DNA of 58,459 nucleotides from Paenibacillus sp. cl123 (GCF_900101595.1 NZ_FMYY01000001.1:1-58459), one strand, 5' to 3'. Shown: positions 17,360-25,578, counted from the first letter of the stretch. A program made the numbers and translations. The notes: a model not told the origin generated them from the letters alone.

Positions 17360-18328
17360 TTACTGGCCTACACCCTTGGAGTATTCACGGACGATATCGA
17401 AATTTTTATCGTCGGACTTCACGTAGCCGCGGTGCGAGTATACTTCGTAAATGATTTTGCCGCCTTCCGGATCTTTGCCGATCTCGATGAATGCATTGGC
17501 AATCTTGTCCTTCCAGGCTTGGCTCATATCGGTGCGCACAGTGATTGTATCGTTAGGAATTTTGGAAGTAAAGGCGAGCACGCGGGTTTGCTCGAACACG
17601 TCCGGCTTGTCTTTCTTGACCGTGTTGCGGGCATCCTGGAAAATAGCCGCAGCGTCGGTTTGGCCGTTCAATACGGCGAGAACGCCCTTGTCATGGCCTT
17701 TAACTTCGATACCTTTGACATCCTTCTCCGGGTCGACGCCGGCTTTCTTCATATCATTAGCCGGCCATACGAAGCCTGCCGAGGAGGTTACCCCCTGCCA
17801 TGCGATCGATTTGCCTTTCAGATCGGCCAGCGTTTTGATCGGAGAATCCTTCTTGACGATAATCATCGCCTTGTAGAAATCTACGAGCTCGGTCGTCTCC
17901 GCGCCTGTAGCGTCGTCGATGCCATAGCGCTGGGCTTGCAGCAGCAGATCGGCCGCCTTCTTCTCATCATGCGCGAGCACATAAGCGTTGGGAGGCAGGA
18001 AGCCGATATCAACCTGCTTGGACGCCATAGCTTCGATAACGGTATTGTAGTTGGTCGAGACGGTTACCTTAACCGGGATGCCGAGCTTGTCCCCCAGCAG
18101 CTTCTCCAATGGCTTAGCCTTGGCTTCGAGTGTTTCAGCGCTTTGCGAAGGGACGAATTGGACGCGAAGCTCCTTCGGTTCGAAGCCTTTGGCTGCGGGC
18201 GCCTCCTGTTTGTTATCGGACGGAGCGGGAGTTTGTCCGCCCGGCGTCTCGGTTTTCGTGCCGCAGCCGACGGCGATTCCGGCCGTCAGGATCAAGGAAA
18301 GGCTGAGAGCCGCCATTCTTTTAAACAT
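17360..18328 (-). CDS. phnD: Phosphonate-type binding lipoprotein PhnD
   Basis: A 322-residue PhnD-family solute-binding lipoprotein. The lipobox ends at Cys22 (AGIAVGC), followed by a Pro/Gly-rich linker and then the binding domain. Family blocks are VDIGFLPPNAYVLAH, LADLKGKSIAWQGVTSSAGF and LAVLNGQTDAAAIFQDAR. It should deliver substrate to the PhnC/PhnE/PhnE importer at 12.4-14.7 kb, although it is encoded 2.6 kb away in the opposite direction. GGAGG lies 9 nt upstream of the ATG. It is divergent from the phosphoesterase at 18530. Confidence 0.92.
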   Translation of the reverse strand: MFKRMAALSLSLILTAGIAVGCGTKTETPGGQTPAPSDNKQEAPAAKGFEPKELRVQFVPSQSAETLEAKAKPLEKLLGDKLGIPVKVTVSTNYNTVIEAMASKQVDIGFLPPNAYVLAHDEKKAADLLLQAQRYGIDDATGAETTELVDFYKAMIIVKKDSPIKTLADLKGKSIAWQGVTSSAGFVWPANDMKKAGVDPEKDVKGIEVKGHDKGVLAVLNGQTDAAAIFQDARNTVKKDKPDVFEQTRVLAFTSKIPNDTITVRTDMSQAWKDKIANAFIEIGKDPEGGKIIYEVYSHRGYVKSDDKNFDIVREYSKGVGQ

Positions 18329-18374
18329 AACAATTGACCTCCTGTTAATTCTGTTAATGTGTCAAACACCTATG

Positions 18375-18383
18375 ACTATACCA
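18375..18383 (-). promoter_or_regulatory. Extended -10 promoter candidate of phnD
   Basis: On the minus strand TGGTATAGT forms an extended -10 about 47 bp before the ATG. Downstream of it, overlapping the ribosome site, are two TTAACA repeats 9 bp apart (18343-18357 on the plus strand as TGTTAA). They resemble a PhoP box, but the position is unusual for activation. Confidence 0.4.
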
Positions 18384-18529
18384 CAAATTGGAGCGAGGAA
18401 TCATTAAAATTTTGTGAAAGCAGCCGAATGTGTCACGATAACTGACCCATATCTCACATTGTAGCTCTTTTTCCCTGTATTTGTTAAGATAAGAGAAATC
18501 AAACTACAAAACTGGAGCTGACCTCTGCT

Positions 18530-20140
18530 GTGACTCATTCCCATCAATCCGAAATCACCATCACCGTATTGGAAACGACCGACATTCACGGGAATATCAT
18601 GCCCATTCAATATGCAAATCATAAGCCGACCGAAACGGGATTAGCCAAGCTGGCGACTTTGATTCGCGCCGAACGCAGGAAGGCGGAGCATATGCTCCTT
18701 ATCGACAACGGTGACCTGATCCAGGGGACGCCGCTCGCTTATCATCATGCCCGCTTGAACGGGGACCAGCCGAATCCGATGATCGCTTGTCTCAATGAGC
18801 TGGACTATGACGCCGCTGTCGTCGGGAATCATGAATTCAATTATGGGATGGGGCTGCTTCGCAAGGCGGCCGCGGAATCCAACTTTCCTTGGCTGTGCGC
18901 CAATATTACGAAGGAGACTGACGGACAGCCGTTTCTCGGCAAGCCGTACATCATCAAGACATTCGGAGAAGTCAAGGTGGCCGTGCTGGGGCTTACGACT
19001 CCTTATATCCCCAACTGGGAGAAAGCCGAGCATATAGCGGGGTTGCGCTTCGAGGATGCCGTGCAGACGGCCGGGCGCTGGGTGTCCGAGCTGCGTCAGC
19101 GGGAGGGGGCGGACATCGTGATCGTTTCCTACCACGGGGGCTTCGAGCGGCACCTGGAGACGGGGGAGGCGACGGAGCCGCAGACCGGCGAGAATCAGGG
19201 CTATGCGCTGTGCCTGGAGGTGGATGGCATCGATCTGCTGCTGACCGGCCATCAGCATCGAACGATCGCCGGGACGAAAGTCTGCGGAGTCCCCGTGCTG
19301 CAGCCGGGCAGCGCAGGCGGCTGGATCGGCAAGGCGGTTTTGCGCGTGAAGCGCGATACGGAGGGCCGCTGGCGCATAGCGGATGTAGAGTCCGAACTGC
19401 TTTCTCCTCAAGGAGCGCCGGCCGATTCCCGTATATTGGAGCTTGCAGAGCCGCATGAGCGGTTGACTCAGGTTTGGCTGGATCAGCCGATCGGGCGGCT
19501 GGTCGGAGAGATGCGCGTGCTTGATCCGATGGATGTCCGGCTGCGGGAGCATCCGCTGATCGAATTTATCAACCGGGTCCAGATGGACATATCAGGCGCG
19601 CCTATATCCAATACGGCGCTGTTCGACAACATATCGCCGGGATTCCCGGAGCACATCACGATGCGCGATATCGTATCCAACTATATTTATCCGAATACGC
19701 TGCAGGTGATTCAGGTAAGAGGAAGGGATATTGAGGCCGCCTTAGAGCAGACGGCCGGTTATTTCGAAACCTATCATGGACAAGGGGATATTCGAGTCAG
19801 CGCCGCATTCAGCGATCCGAAGCCGCAGCACTACAATTACGACATGTGGGAAGGGATCGAATATACGCTCGATATATCGAAGCCCGTCGGCCAGCGGGTC
19901 ACGAAGCTGCGGTTCCAGGATGCCCCGCTTGATCCTGACGGTCTGTACGAGGTGGTTATGAACAACTACCGCGCTGCCGGAGGGGGCAATTATGCGATGT
20001 TCCAGCGCAAGCCGGTGGTCAAGGATATTCCGACCGATATGGCGGAGCTGCTGGCGGGGTACATCATGGAGCGGGGAACGATCGAAGCAACGCTGAACCG
20101 GAACTGGGAAGTGGTCTGGGACGGGAAGCCCCGGGAGTAA
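18530..20140 (+). CDS. 5'-nucleotidase/2',3'-cyclic phosphodiesterase family protein
   Basis: A 536-residue two-domain metallophosphoesterase of the UshA/YfkN type. The N-terminal domain carries the metal motifs TTDIHGN, DNGDLIQGTP, VGNHEFNYG and LLTGHQHR. The C-terminal 5'-nucleotidase domain (about 330-520) has the NTALFDNI and NNYRAAGGGNY segments. Unlike UshA it has no signal peptide, so it appears cytoplasmic. It would release phosphate from nucleotides or cyclic nucleotides. Adjacency to phnD suggests that it processes what the importer brings in. Start GTG is uncertain because the GGAG site is 13 nt away. Confidence 0.88.
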   Translation: MTHSHQSEITITVLETTDIHGNIMPIQYANHKPTETGLAKLATLIRAERRKAEHMLLIDNGDLIQGTPLAYHHARLNGDQPNPMIACLNELDYDAAVVGNHEFNYGMGLLRKAAAESNFPWLCANITKETDGQPFLGKPYIIKTFGEVKVAVLGLTTPYIPNWEKAEHIAGLRFEDAVQTAGRWVSELRQREGADIVIVSYHGGFERHLETGEATEPQTGENQGYALCLEVDGIDLLLTGHQHRTIAGTKVCGVPVLQPGSAGGWIGKAVLRVKRDTEGRWRIADVESELLSPQGAPADSRILELAEPHERLTQVWLDQPIGRLVGEMRVLDPMDVRLREHPLIEFINRVQMDISGAPISNTALFDNISPGFPEHITMRDIVSNYIYPNTLQVIQVRGRDIEAALEQTAGYFETYHGQGDIRVSAAFSDPKPQHYNYDMWEGIEYTLDISKPVGQRVTKLRFQDAPLDPDGLYEVVMNNYRAAGGGNYAMFQRKPVVKDIPTDMAELLAGYIMERGTIEATLNRNWEVVWDGKPRE

Positions 20141-20257
20141 AGCGCAAAGCATTAAAACGCCGGAATAAGCCGGTATAAAATATATATAATTATTCTCCAC
20201 CTTGCGGGAGCCGGTCCCCATATGAGTTAATAGTACTTGTAGCAGGCCAGCTAACAC

Positions 20258-20410
20258 TCTACGAAAGGAGTGATCGGAAACGATGATGACAACAAGCGAG
20301 GTGGTCTCTGCGTAAGCGGAGACCTTGTGCAGAAGAGCTTTGGACGTGGAGTCCGGTGCCGGATGCGGAAGTGTCCGGCAGCTTTTCGGGGGCCTCTCGG
20401 GGCCCCTCCT
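20258..20410 (+). ncRNA. Structured leader-like RNA with 10-codon ORF (candidate)
   Basis: After the phosphoesterase lies a run of stable hairpins. GGTCTCTGC (20303-20311) and GCGGAGACC (20316-20324) enclose the tetraloop GTAA, with outer ACAA/TTGT pairing. GCCGGA (20358-20363) pairs with TCCGGC (20374-20379), and GGGGCC pairs with GGCCCC near 20390-20406. A ten-codon ORF at 20283-20315 (MMTTSEVVSA) with AAAGGAG upstream ends exactly in the tetraloop, whose last three bases are its TAA stop. It looks like a regulatory RNA or attenuator, but I cannot assign a known class. Confidence 0.4.
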
Positions 20411-20454
20411 AATTTCTTCCCGACGATTCCTTGGCGGAAACGCCTTTTCGAGGA

Positions 20455-20484
20455 TAGACATATTTGGAAAGAATAGTTTATAAT
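20455..20484 (+). promoter_or_regulatory. Strong sigma-A-type promoter
   Basis: TAGACA (20455-20460) and a perfect TATAAT (20479-20484) are separated by 18 bp. A start near 20491 would transcribe the 19-codon ORF at 20532. Confidence 0.65.
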
Positions 20485-20531
20485 ATGGAATATGCTTCAA
20501 GCATACATTTTAACGAAGGGAGTGGCGTGTG

Positions 20532-20591
20532 ATGTCGGTAGTATTCAACACGGCCTTGATGATTAGAGTAAGAGGATTTGAAGACAAGTGA
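20532..20591 (+). CDS. 19-residue peptide ORF in its own transcription unit
   Basis: ATG to TGA encodes MSVVFNTALMIRVRGFEDK, with AAGGGAG upstream. It sits between the promoter at 20455-20484 and the terminator at 20664-20691, so a short RNA of roughly 200 nt encoding only this peptide is predicted. It could be a leader peptide whose translation influences the downstream hairpins, or a free small protein. I do not recognise the sequence. Confidence 0.4.
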   Translation: MSVVFNTALMIRVRGFEDK

Positions 20592-20663
20592 ATAAGCATT
20601 TTCTCCATCACCGTCACCTGAAACCCGTCTTTTACAGGAACTGAACATAAAGAGGCATTCGGG

Positions 20664-20691
20664 CACGCATCGGCAGATCGTGTTTTTTTTT
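20664..20691 (+). terminator. Terminator or attenuator after the 19-codon ORF
   Basis: CACG-ATC pairs with GAT-CGTG (one bulged C, 4-nt loop), followed by nine T (20683-20691). GCAGATC within the hairpin (20673-20679) can instead pair with GATCTGC at 20700-20706, giving a competing fold. Confidence 0.6.
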
Positions 20692-20812
20692 GTTTGCTGG
20701 ATCTGCGGAGCGGGAAGCCCCCTTGAAAAGCTTCGACAGAGGTTTTTTTGTATGCCCTCAAGACCTAAGTGAATCCTGTGTATCCAAGGGCACATTCATA
20801 GGAGGTGTGAAG

Positions 20813-20911
20813 ATGAAAATGCTGACGACTTTCGGAAGTAACGCCAATACGGCGCGAAAGGAGGCATTCATCGGTGGGGTACAAGAATGGGAAGGATATA
20901 TTGCCACCTAA
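20813..20911 (+). CDS. 32-residue ORF overlapping the CD3324-family start
   Basis: A TAGGAGGTGTGAAG ribosome site precedes ATG directly, the best site in this region. The ORF runs 32 codons, and its last 38 bp overlap the next gene in another frame. The strong site suggests that it is translated, possibly to couple or modulate translation of the CD3324-family gene. The sequence is not recognised. Confidence 0.4.
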   Translation: MKMLTTFGSNANTARKEAFIGGVQEWEGYIAT

Positions 20912-21158
20912 CCTGCTTAAGCAGCTGCAGGACTACATACAAGGCGAGATCATCTACGTACCGAAGAAGGATCAGACCCGTGCGGGCTGGGGCGAGAACA
21001 ACGGCACCCGGCTGACGATTCAGAAGCGGAACCATGAGATATTCCGGCTGTATCAGAACGGTTACTCCGTGACGGAGCTGATCGGCAAGTTCCACTTAAG
21101 CGAAGACAGCATTCGCAAAATTATTGTCAAAACCCGCGGACTCGCGGCGAGACCTTAA
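20874..21158 (+). CDS. CD3324-family small HTH protein
   Basis: A 94-residue protein of the CD3324 (Mor-activator-like) family. It starts GYKNGKDILPPNLLKQLQDY, has the IYVPKKDQTRAGWGENNGTR core, and ends with an HTH (about residues 58-88; NGYSVTELIGKFHLSEDSI). Mor-type proteins activate phage middle promoters, but chromosomal CD3324 copies have no defined target. The GTG start follows AAAGGAGG by 9 nt. Confidence 0.8.
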   Translation: MGYKNGKDILPPNLLKQLQDYIQGEIIYVPKKDQTRAGWGENNGTRLTIQKRNHEIFRLYQNGYSVTELIGKFHLSEDSIRKIIVKTRGLAARP

Positions 21159-21244
21159 CTTGAATAGGCGAAAGCGGTGCATAGGCGGCATGGCAACGGT
21201 TGGATTGCGGCCGCCGGCAGCATCGATGGATAGCTTAGCGACAG

Positions 21245-21274
21245 AGCCAGAAGTGGATGCTTTTGGCTTTTTTT
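21245..21274 (+). terminator. Terminator after the CD3324-family gene
   Basis: AGCCA-AAG pairs with CTT-TGGCT, followed by a run of T. It stops rightward transcripts before the convergent TSUP gene. Confidence 0.7.
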
Positions 21275-21310
21275 GCATGGGCGGGGCGTAAAGCTCACGG
21301 ACGGATAGGG

Positions 21311-22087
21311 TTATAGAAAGGAAATGCCGGTCAGCTTGATGCCGCTGATCAGGATAATGGCGGCCATGACGGTACGCAGCGGCTTGGCGGGAACTTTCGC
21401 CGACAAGGTGCTGCCGACCAGCACGCCGGGGATAGAGCCGGCCAGCAGGTTGAAGGCCAGCATATAATCGATGTTGCCGAACCCCGCATGCATGATGCCG
21501 GCGGCGGATACGAGCAGAAAGGCATGCACGATATCGGTGCCGACGAGCTCGGCGGCCTTAAGTCTGTAGAAAAACATCATGGCGAGAGCGAACAGGGAAC
21601 CCGAGCCGATCGAGGTCAAGCCGACGATAAAGCCCAGTACAATGCCGATCAGGATAGACAGCCCTTTCTTGTCGGCAAGCGGCTTATCCTGAAGGGAGTT
21701 CGGACGGGCAGGCATAATCCATACCTTGGCAAGGCTCAAGATAGCGACGACGATCAGAACGATGCCCAGCGAATGCTTGATGATCGCGTCCTGGTAGCCT
21801 TGCAGCGGAGGGAAAAATTTCAACAGCAGGATCGCCAGAACGGCGCTTGGCACGCTCCCCAAGGCCAGATGCTTGACAAGGGTAACGTTCACCGTCTTCT
21901 GACGCACATGCTGGATGCTGCCGAACAGCTTGGTAACCGAGTTATAGAAGAGATCTGTGGCTACCGCAACGGTAGGCTGTATGCCCAAAAACACCAGGAG
22001 CGGGGTTAATAAAGCGGCTCCGCCTACTCCTGTCAGTCCGACAAGCAGCCCGACAAGCGCTCCCATTAAAACGATACTCATATCCAT
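21311..22087 (-). CDS. TSUP/TauE-SafE family membrane transporter
   Basis: A 258-residue polytopic protein with seven to eight hydrophobic segments and the repeated TSUP signature: LVGLTGVGGAALLTPLLVFLG in the first half and VGLTSIGSGSLFALAM in the second. The family moves sulfite, sulfonates or other organic anions. The ATG at 22087 is chosen after GAGGTGGG; a GTG four codons earlier is possible. Nothing nearby identifies the substrate. Confidence 0.88.
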   Translation of the reverse strand: MDMSIVLMGALVGLLVGLTGVGGAALLTPLLVFLGIQPTVAVATDLFYNSVTKLFGSIQHVRQKTVNVTLVKHLALGSVPSAVLAILLLKFFPPLQGYQDAIIKHSLGIVLIVVAILSLAKVWIMPARPNSLQDKPLADKKGLSILIGIVLGFIVGLTSIGSGSLFALAMMFFYRLKAAELVGTDIVHAFLLVSAAGIMHAGFGNIDYMLAFNLLAGSIPGVLVGSTLSAKVPAKPLRTVMAAIILISGIKLTGISFL

Positions 22088-22341
22088 GCTTAATCCCACC
22101 TCAAGTTATCTTGTCGGTCAGACTCATTATAATACCAAGTTAACCGATGTGCAATTAATAATTTGTTAAAAATGGATGTTCTCTGTGCTTACTATATGTA
22201 GGAGGTGGAGGTTCTGGTTCCCGTTAGGCAAGCCGAATATCCCGTTTCCGAGGGACGCAGATGATAAAGTGTGTCGCATCCGTCGAACATGTTACAGGGA
22301 CAAAGATAGTCCCGTCTTCCTGAGAAAGAGCGGGACGCGTA

Positions 22342-22350
22342 TGGTATGAT
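22342..22350 (+). promoter_or_regulatory. Extended -10 promoter candidate
   Basis: TGGTATGAT forms an extended -10 about 34 bp before the start of the gene at 22384. A clear -35 is missing. Just upstream, GGGAC, GTCCC and a second GGGAC can form two alternative hairpins. Confidence 0.45.
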
Positions 22351-22383
22351 GAAAGCAACCTTCGGCCAAAGGAGTGGTCAGCC

Positions 22384-22785
22384 TTGATCCCTGTGTTTGT
22401 ATATGGAACCTTGCTGGTGGGAGAAGTCAATCATCATGTGGTCGCTCCGTATGTGCTGTCGGTGCGTCCGGGTGCGGTGCCGGGAATGCTGCTGGATGCC
22501 GGAGATTACCCTGCTCTAGTATTGTCGGGCCCAAGCGGGTGCGGGCTGGTGAAGGGCGAATGGATAATTATAGCTCAGGAAGGACTGGGCAAGTTGGACG
22601 AGCTGGAGGAATATTATGGACCGGGCGAGCGCAACGAATATGAGCGCATATGGATTCGCGACGGGTTGCGGGAAGAACGGGAGGGCTGGACTTACGTATG
22701 GAGGGAGACGCGCGGATATCCGATCATCGAGGGCGGATCATGGCGCCTTCATGCCGGGAAAGGAAAGAGGCCCCTCTCGACGTAA
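22384..22785 (+). CDS. Gamma-glutamylcyclotransferase (AIG2/GGCT)-like protein
   Basis: A 133-residue single-domain protein. The N-terminal VFVYGTLLVGEVNH is the GGCT-fold substrate loop, and the acidic residue expected of catalysis lies in the GLGKLDELEEYYGPG segment. Family members cleave gamma-glutamyl amines or peptides into 5-oxoproline. The TTG start has AAAGGAG 9-10 nt upstream. Confidence 0.85.
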   Translation: MIPVFVYGTLLVGEVNHHVVAPYVLSVRPGAVPGMLLDAGDYPALVLSGPSGCGLVKGEWIIIAQEGLGKLDELEEYYGPGERNEYERIWIRDGLREEREGWTYVWRETRGYPIIEGGSWRLHAGKGKRPLST

Positions 22786-22815
22786 GAAGGGCCTTCCGGA
22801 GTTTCGCCGCGCCGT

Positions 22816-23199
22816 TTAGGCGCGTACGGAGAATCGCTTCCAATCCTCTTTCTCCGATTTTTTGATTATCTCGGTAATTCGCATGACGATGGCGTTTGCG
22901 TTTTCTTCCCCGATCGACAGGGTCAACTGCTCGAAGGACAGATTGTCCTGATGGAGTTTCCGCGTAACGGAGCTTTCCTTGTACCAGGCTTCGGTGATGG
23001 CGAAGGAGCCTTCTTTTTTCAGCCAAATCTCGTGATAGTATTGATCCCGCTCATTCTGAGTAGTGAGAGTGAGGTAATACGCCTGCATCGGGATACGGGG
23101 ATCGGAGAGGCGCTGACTGACGACCGATCCCGAGGAGACAGGCTGACCGAAAGATACATATCGGGAGACTTTCCGGATTAATTGATCGACAGAATGCAT
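22816..23199 (-). CDS. Conserved hypothetical protein
   Basis: A 127-residue protein with no signal peptide or membrane segment and a mixed alpha/beta appearance. It has a strand-rich middle (YYLTLTTQNERDQYYHEIWLK) and a charged C-terminal helix. The ATG at 23199 is chosen after AAGGGGAT. I do not recognise a family. It is convergent with the gene at 22384. Confidence 0.7.
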   Translation of the reverse strand: MHSVDQLIRKVSRYVSFGQPVSSGSVVSQRLSDPRIPMQAYYLTLTTQNERDQYYHEIWLKKEGSFAITEAWYKESSVTRKLHQDNLSFEQLTLSIGEENANAIVMRITEIIKKSEKEDWKRFSVRA

Positions 23200-23361
23200 A
23201 AATGTTATCCCCTTATAGGACGTTTGTCCTAATATTTCAATACTATTCATAAAGATATCTTTATATTTATAATATCATAGTTCTTTAGGATTATAAAGCC
23301 TGCATTTTCCATCTCATCCGTTCGCCGCAATTTTCTTTTTCGTTCCAAACATTGTGGTTCA

Positions 23362-23370
23362 TGTTATAAT
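23362..23370 (+). promoter_or_regulatory. Extended -10 promoter of the signalling genes
   Basis: TGTTATAAT is an extended -10 ending 42 bp before the response-regulator ATG. No good -35 is visible. Confidence 0.55.
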
Positions 23371-23412
23371 GTAGGTAAACGATCAGGATGAATAGAAGCG
23401 GGGAGAATGTGA

Positions 23413-23811
23413 ATGAATCCCAGAAAAATTTTACTTGCCGACGACGAGGAAGCGCTGCGGTTTTTGCTTACGGAAACGCTTGCCGACGAAGGTTACGACA
23501 TCATGGAGGCGGCCGATGGCCAGGAGGCTGTGGAGCTGCTGAGCGAAAATGATTATGATCTGGTTATTTTGGACTATATGATGCCGGAGAGAACGGGTGT
23601 CGAAGTTTGCGAATGGCTGCGCAGTCAGCCCGGCTCCAACCGCAATGCGCCGGTCATTCTCTTGACTGCCAAAGCGCTCGACAAGGATCGCGAACGGGCC
23701 AGGGAAGCTGGCGTTACCCAATACATCGTCAAGCCCTTCAGTCCGCTGCAGCTGGTGGAAACGGTTGAAGAGCTTATCGAGCAGCGTTCGCCCCAGGAGG
23801 GGATTACATAA
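23413..23811 (+). CDS. Single-domain response regulator (CheY-like)
   Basis: A 132-residue receiver-only protein. The acidic pocket is in LLADDEE, the phosphoacceptor is Asp54 (VILDYMMPE), the switch Thr is Thr85 and the conserved Lys is Lys107 (YIVKPFS). There is no output domain, so it acts by protein contact. It is 21 bp upstream of a multi-receiver diguanylate cyclase that has an Hpt domain, a plausible phosphotransfer partner. Confidence 0.9.
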   Translation: MNPRKILLADDEEALRFLLTETLADEGYDIMEAADGQEAVELLSENDYDLVILDYMMPERTGVEVCEWLRSQPGSNRNAPVILLTAKALDKDRERAREAGVTQYIVKPFSPLQLVETVEELIEQRSPQEGIT

Positions 23812-23832
23812 TTATGGATATAGATCGGGAGT

Positions 23833-25578
23833 GTGCTAAGTTTGCGTCACAGCTCAGATGAGGATAGGGCCGCGAGAGAGCGGCGGTTAATGAAGGAAGG
23901 CAAGCGCAGGTATGTGGAGGAGCTCGGCCTTCAGCTGGCACAGCTTAGGGAGTGGCTGTCTTCGGATGTGGAGCCCGGACAAATGATGGAGCATGCGAGG
24001 AGAGTATATCGTGTCGCTCATACGCTAAAGGGCAGTGCTCCGATGTTCGGCTTCGTCCGTGTGGGACTGGTCGCCCAGAAGCTGGCGGAGCTGTGGGAAT
24101 GGAGCCAAACGGACTGGGAGCAGTGCGGCGAAGCGGTCTCCACGGACGACGGACGCAGCGCCTATCTGAGGGAGAGGTCCGTCGCTTATCTGGGCGAGCT
24201 GGAGCAGGAGCATGACATCTACAGACGCGAGCTGGAGCTGGACGAGCATCAGGAGCGCGTGCAGAAGACCTTCATGCAGACCGGAGGCGAACGGCTGCTT
24301 GTCATTGACGATGACGAAGCGCTGCGCTCCTATCTGGTGCGCAGGCTTCGAATGGACGGCTATGAAGTGGACGAGGCGGCTGATGTCGGCTCGGCGGAGA
24401 AGCTTCTGCGGGAGAAGTCCTACCAGCTGGTGACGCTTGATCTGATGATGCATCCGGCAAGCGGGTATGAGCTGTTTGAGTTTTTGAAGGAGGACCCGAC
24501 GCTGAAGTGGCTGCCTTTGATTGTATTGTCGGGGCGGGAGGATGTAAGCGACAAGGTTCGCTGCTTCTATCTGGGCGCGGACGACTACGTAACCAAGCCG
24601 TTCCAATACGAGGAGCTGGCCGCGCGCATTCACAGCATGCTCAGCCGGACGAAGGCCTTCGAGCAGATGGCCTTCCGCGATCCGCTCACGGGCGTATACA
24701 ACCGCCGGTTTTTCGACCATCAGATTCAGGCGGAGCTGCAGCGTATCGCCCGCTACCCGGGTCCTATTTCCCTTGCGTTTATCGATATTGACCGGTTCAA
24801 GTCCATTAACGACACCTACGGGCATCATGTCGGCGATCTTGTACTGCAAGGGTTGGCGCATCTGCTGCAGGCCAATCTGCGAAGTACGGATGTGCTGGCC
24901 CGCTTCGGAGGCGAAGAGTTCGTGATCGTCTTTCCTAATACGAGCGGCCTCGACGCCAAGCGGACGCTGGAGCATATGCTGAAGCAGGTGCAGCTGGAGC
25001 CGGTGGCCCAGAACGAGGGCCAGGCGCTGAGCATCACCTTCTCGGCAGGCATCTCGGAATGGGTCAAGGGCACGGATGTGAAGGAATGGATTGCAAGCGC
25101 GGATAATGCGATGTATGCGGCCAAGGAAAGCGGACGCAATCGCGTCGTTCTTCAGGCGGAGCGGGAGGTCAGGCCCGATGCGGACCAGCCGGCTGAGGCT
25201 CCGGCGCGCAAGCGTGTGCTGATCGCGGATGACGATAAGATCCTGCGATCGATCTTGATCGCCAAGCTGAAGAATCTGCCTATCGAATTCCAGGAGGCGA
25301 TGGACGGCGAGGAGGCTTACAAGATCATGATGCGGCAGCCGGTGCATCTATGCATTCTGGACGGGGTTATGCCGCGCCTTGACGGCTACGGGCTGCTCAA
25401 GCGGCTGCAGGAGAAGGGCGAGCGTCCCGCAGGGATGAAGGTGATGCTCTTGTCCGGACGGGGCCGCGAGGAGGACGTAAGACGGGGGCTGGAGTATGGG
25501 GCTGACAGCTATATGCATAAGCCGTTCTCCATGGTGGAGTTGGAGCTGCGCGTTACCGAACTGCTGGGGCTGACTTAA
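23833..25578 (+). CDS. Hpt-REC-GGDEF-REC diguanylate cyclase
   Basis: A 581-residue cytosolic protein with an unusual order. An Hpt-like helical domain carries His63 in RVAHTLKGSAP. A receiver domain (about 153-270) has phosphoacceptor Asp203. A GGDEF domain (about 278-445) has an active GGEEF motif at 359-363 and an RxxD inhibitory site (RSTD, 350-353). A second receiver domain (about 462-578) includes ILDGVMPRLDG. It should make c-di-GMP under phosphorelay control with product inhibition. The start is uncertain: GTG at 23833 or TTG at 23842 (GGGAG 10 nt upstream). No sensor kinase is encoded beside it. Confidence 0.88.
   Translation: MLSLRHSSDEDRAARERRLMKEGKRRYVEELGLQLAQLREWLSSDVEPGQMMEHARRVYRVAHTLKGSAPMFGFVRVGLVAQKLAELWEWSQTDWEQCGEAVSTDDGRSAYLRERSVAYLGELEQEHDIYRRELELDEHQERVQKTFMQTGGERLLVIDDDEALRSYLVRRLRMDGYEVDEAADVGSAEKLLREKSYQLVTLDLMMHPASGYELFEFLKEDPTLKWLPLIVLSGREDVSDKVRCFYLGADDYVTKPFQYEELAARIHSMLSRTKAFEQMAFRDPLTGVYNRRFFDHQIQAELQRIARYPGPISLAFIDIDRFKSINDTYGHHVGDLVLQGLAHLLQANLRSTDVLARFGGEEFVIVFPNTSGLDAKRTLEHMLKQVQLEPVAQNEGQALSITFSAGISEWVKGTDVKEWIASADNAMYAAKESGRNRVVLQAEREVRPDADQPAEAPARKRVLIADDDKILRSILIAKLKNLPIEFQEAMDGEEAYKIMMRQPVHLCILDGVMPRLDGYGLLKRLQEKGERPAGMKVMLLSGRGREEDVRRGLEYGADSYMHKPFSMVELELRVTELLGLT

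Noticed and set aside
18343..18357. PhoP box upstream of phnD (two TTAACA repeats)
   Set aside because: The spacing is at the lower limit and the repeats overlap the ribosome site downstream of the likely -10. Too weak to call as an activator site.
20478..20795. Minus-strand ORFs opposite the 19-codon peptide unit
   Set aside because: No ribosome site or recognisable domain; the plus strand has promoter, ribosome site and terminator in order.
24025..25347. A 440-codon minus-strand ORF
   Set aside because: It is antisense to the Hpt-REC-GGDEF-REC gene, whose motifs are all intact.
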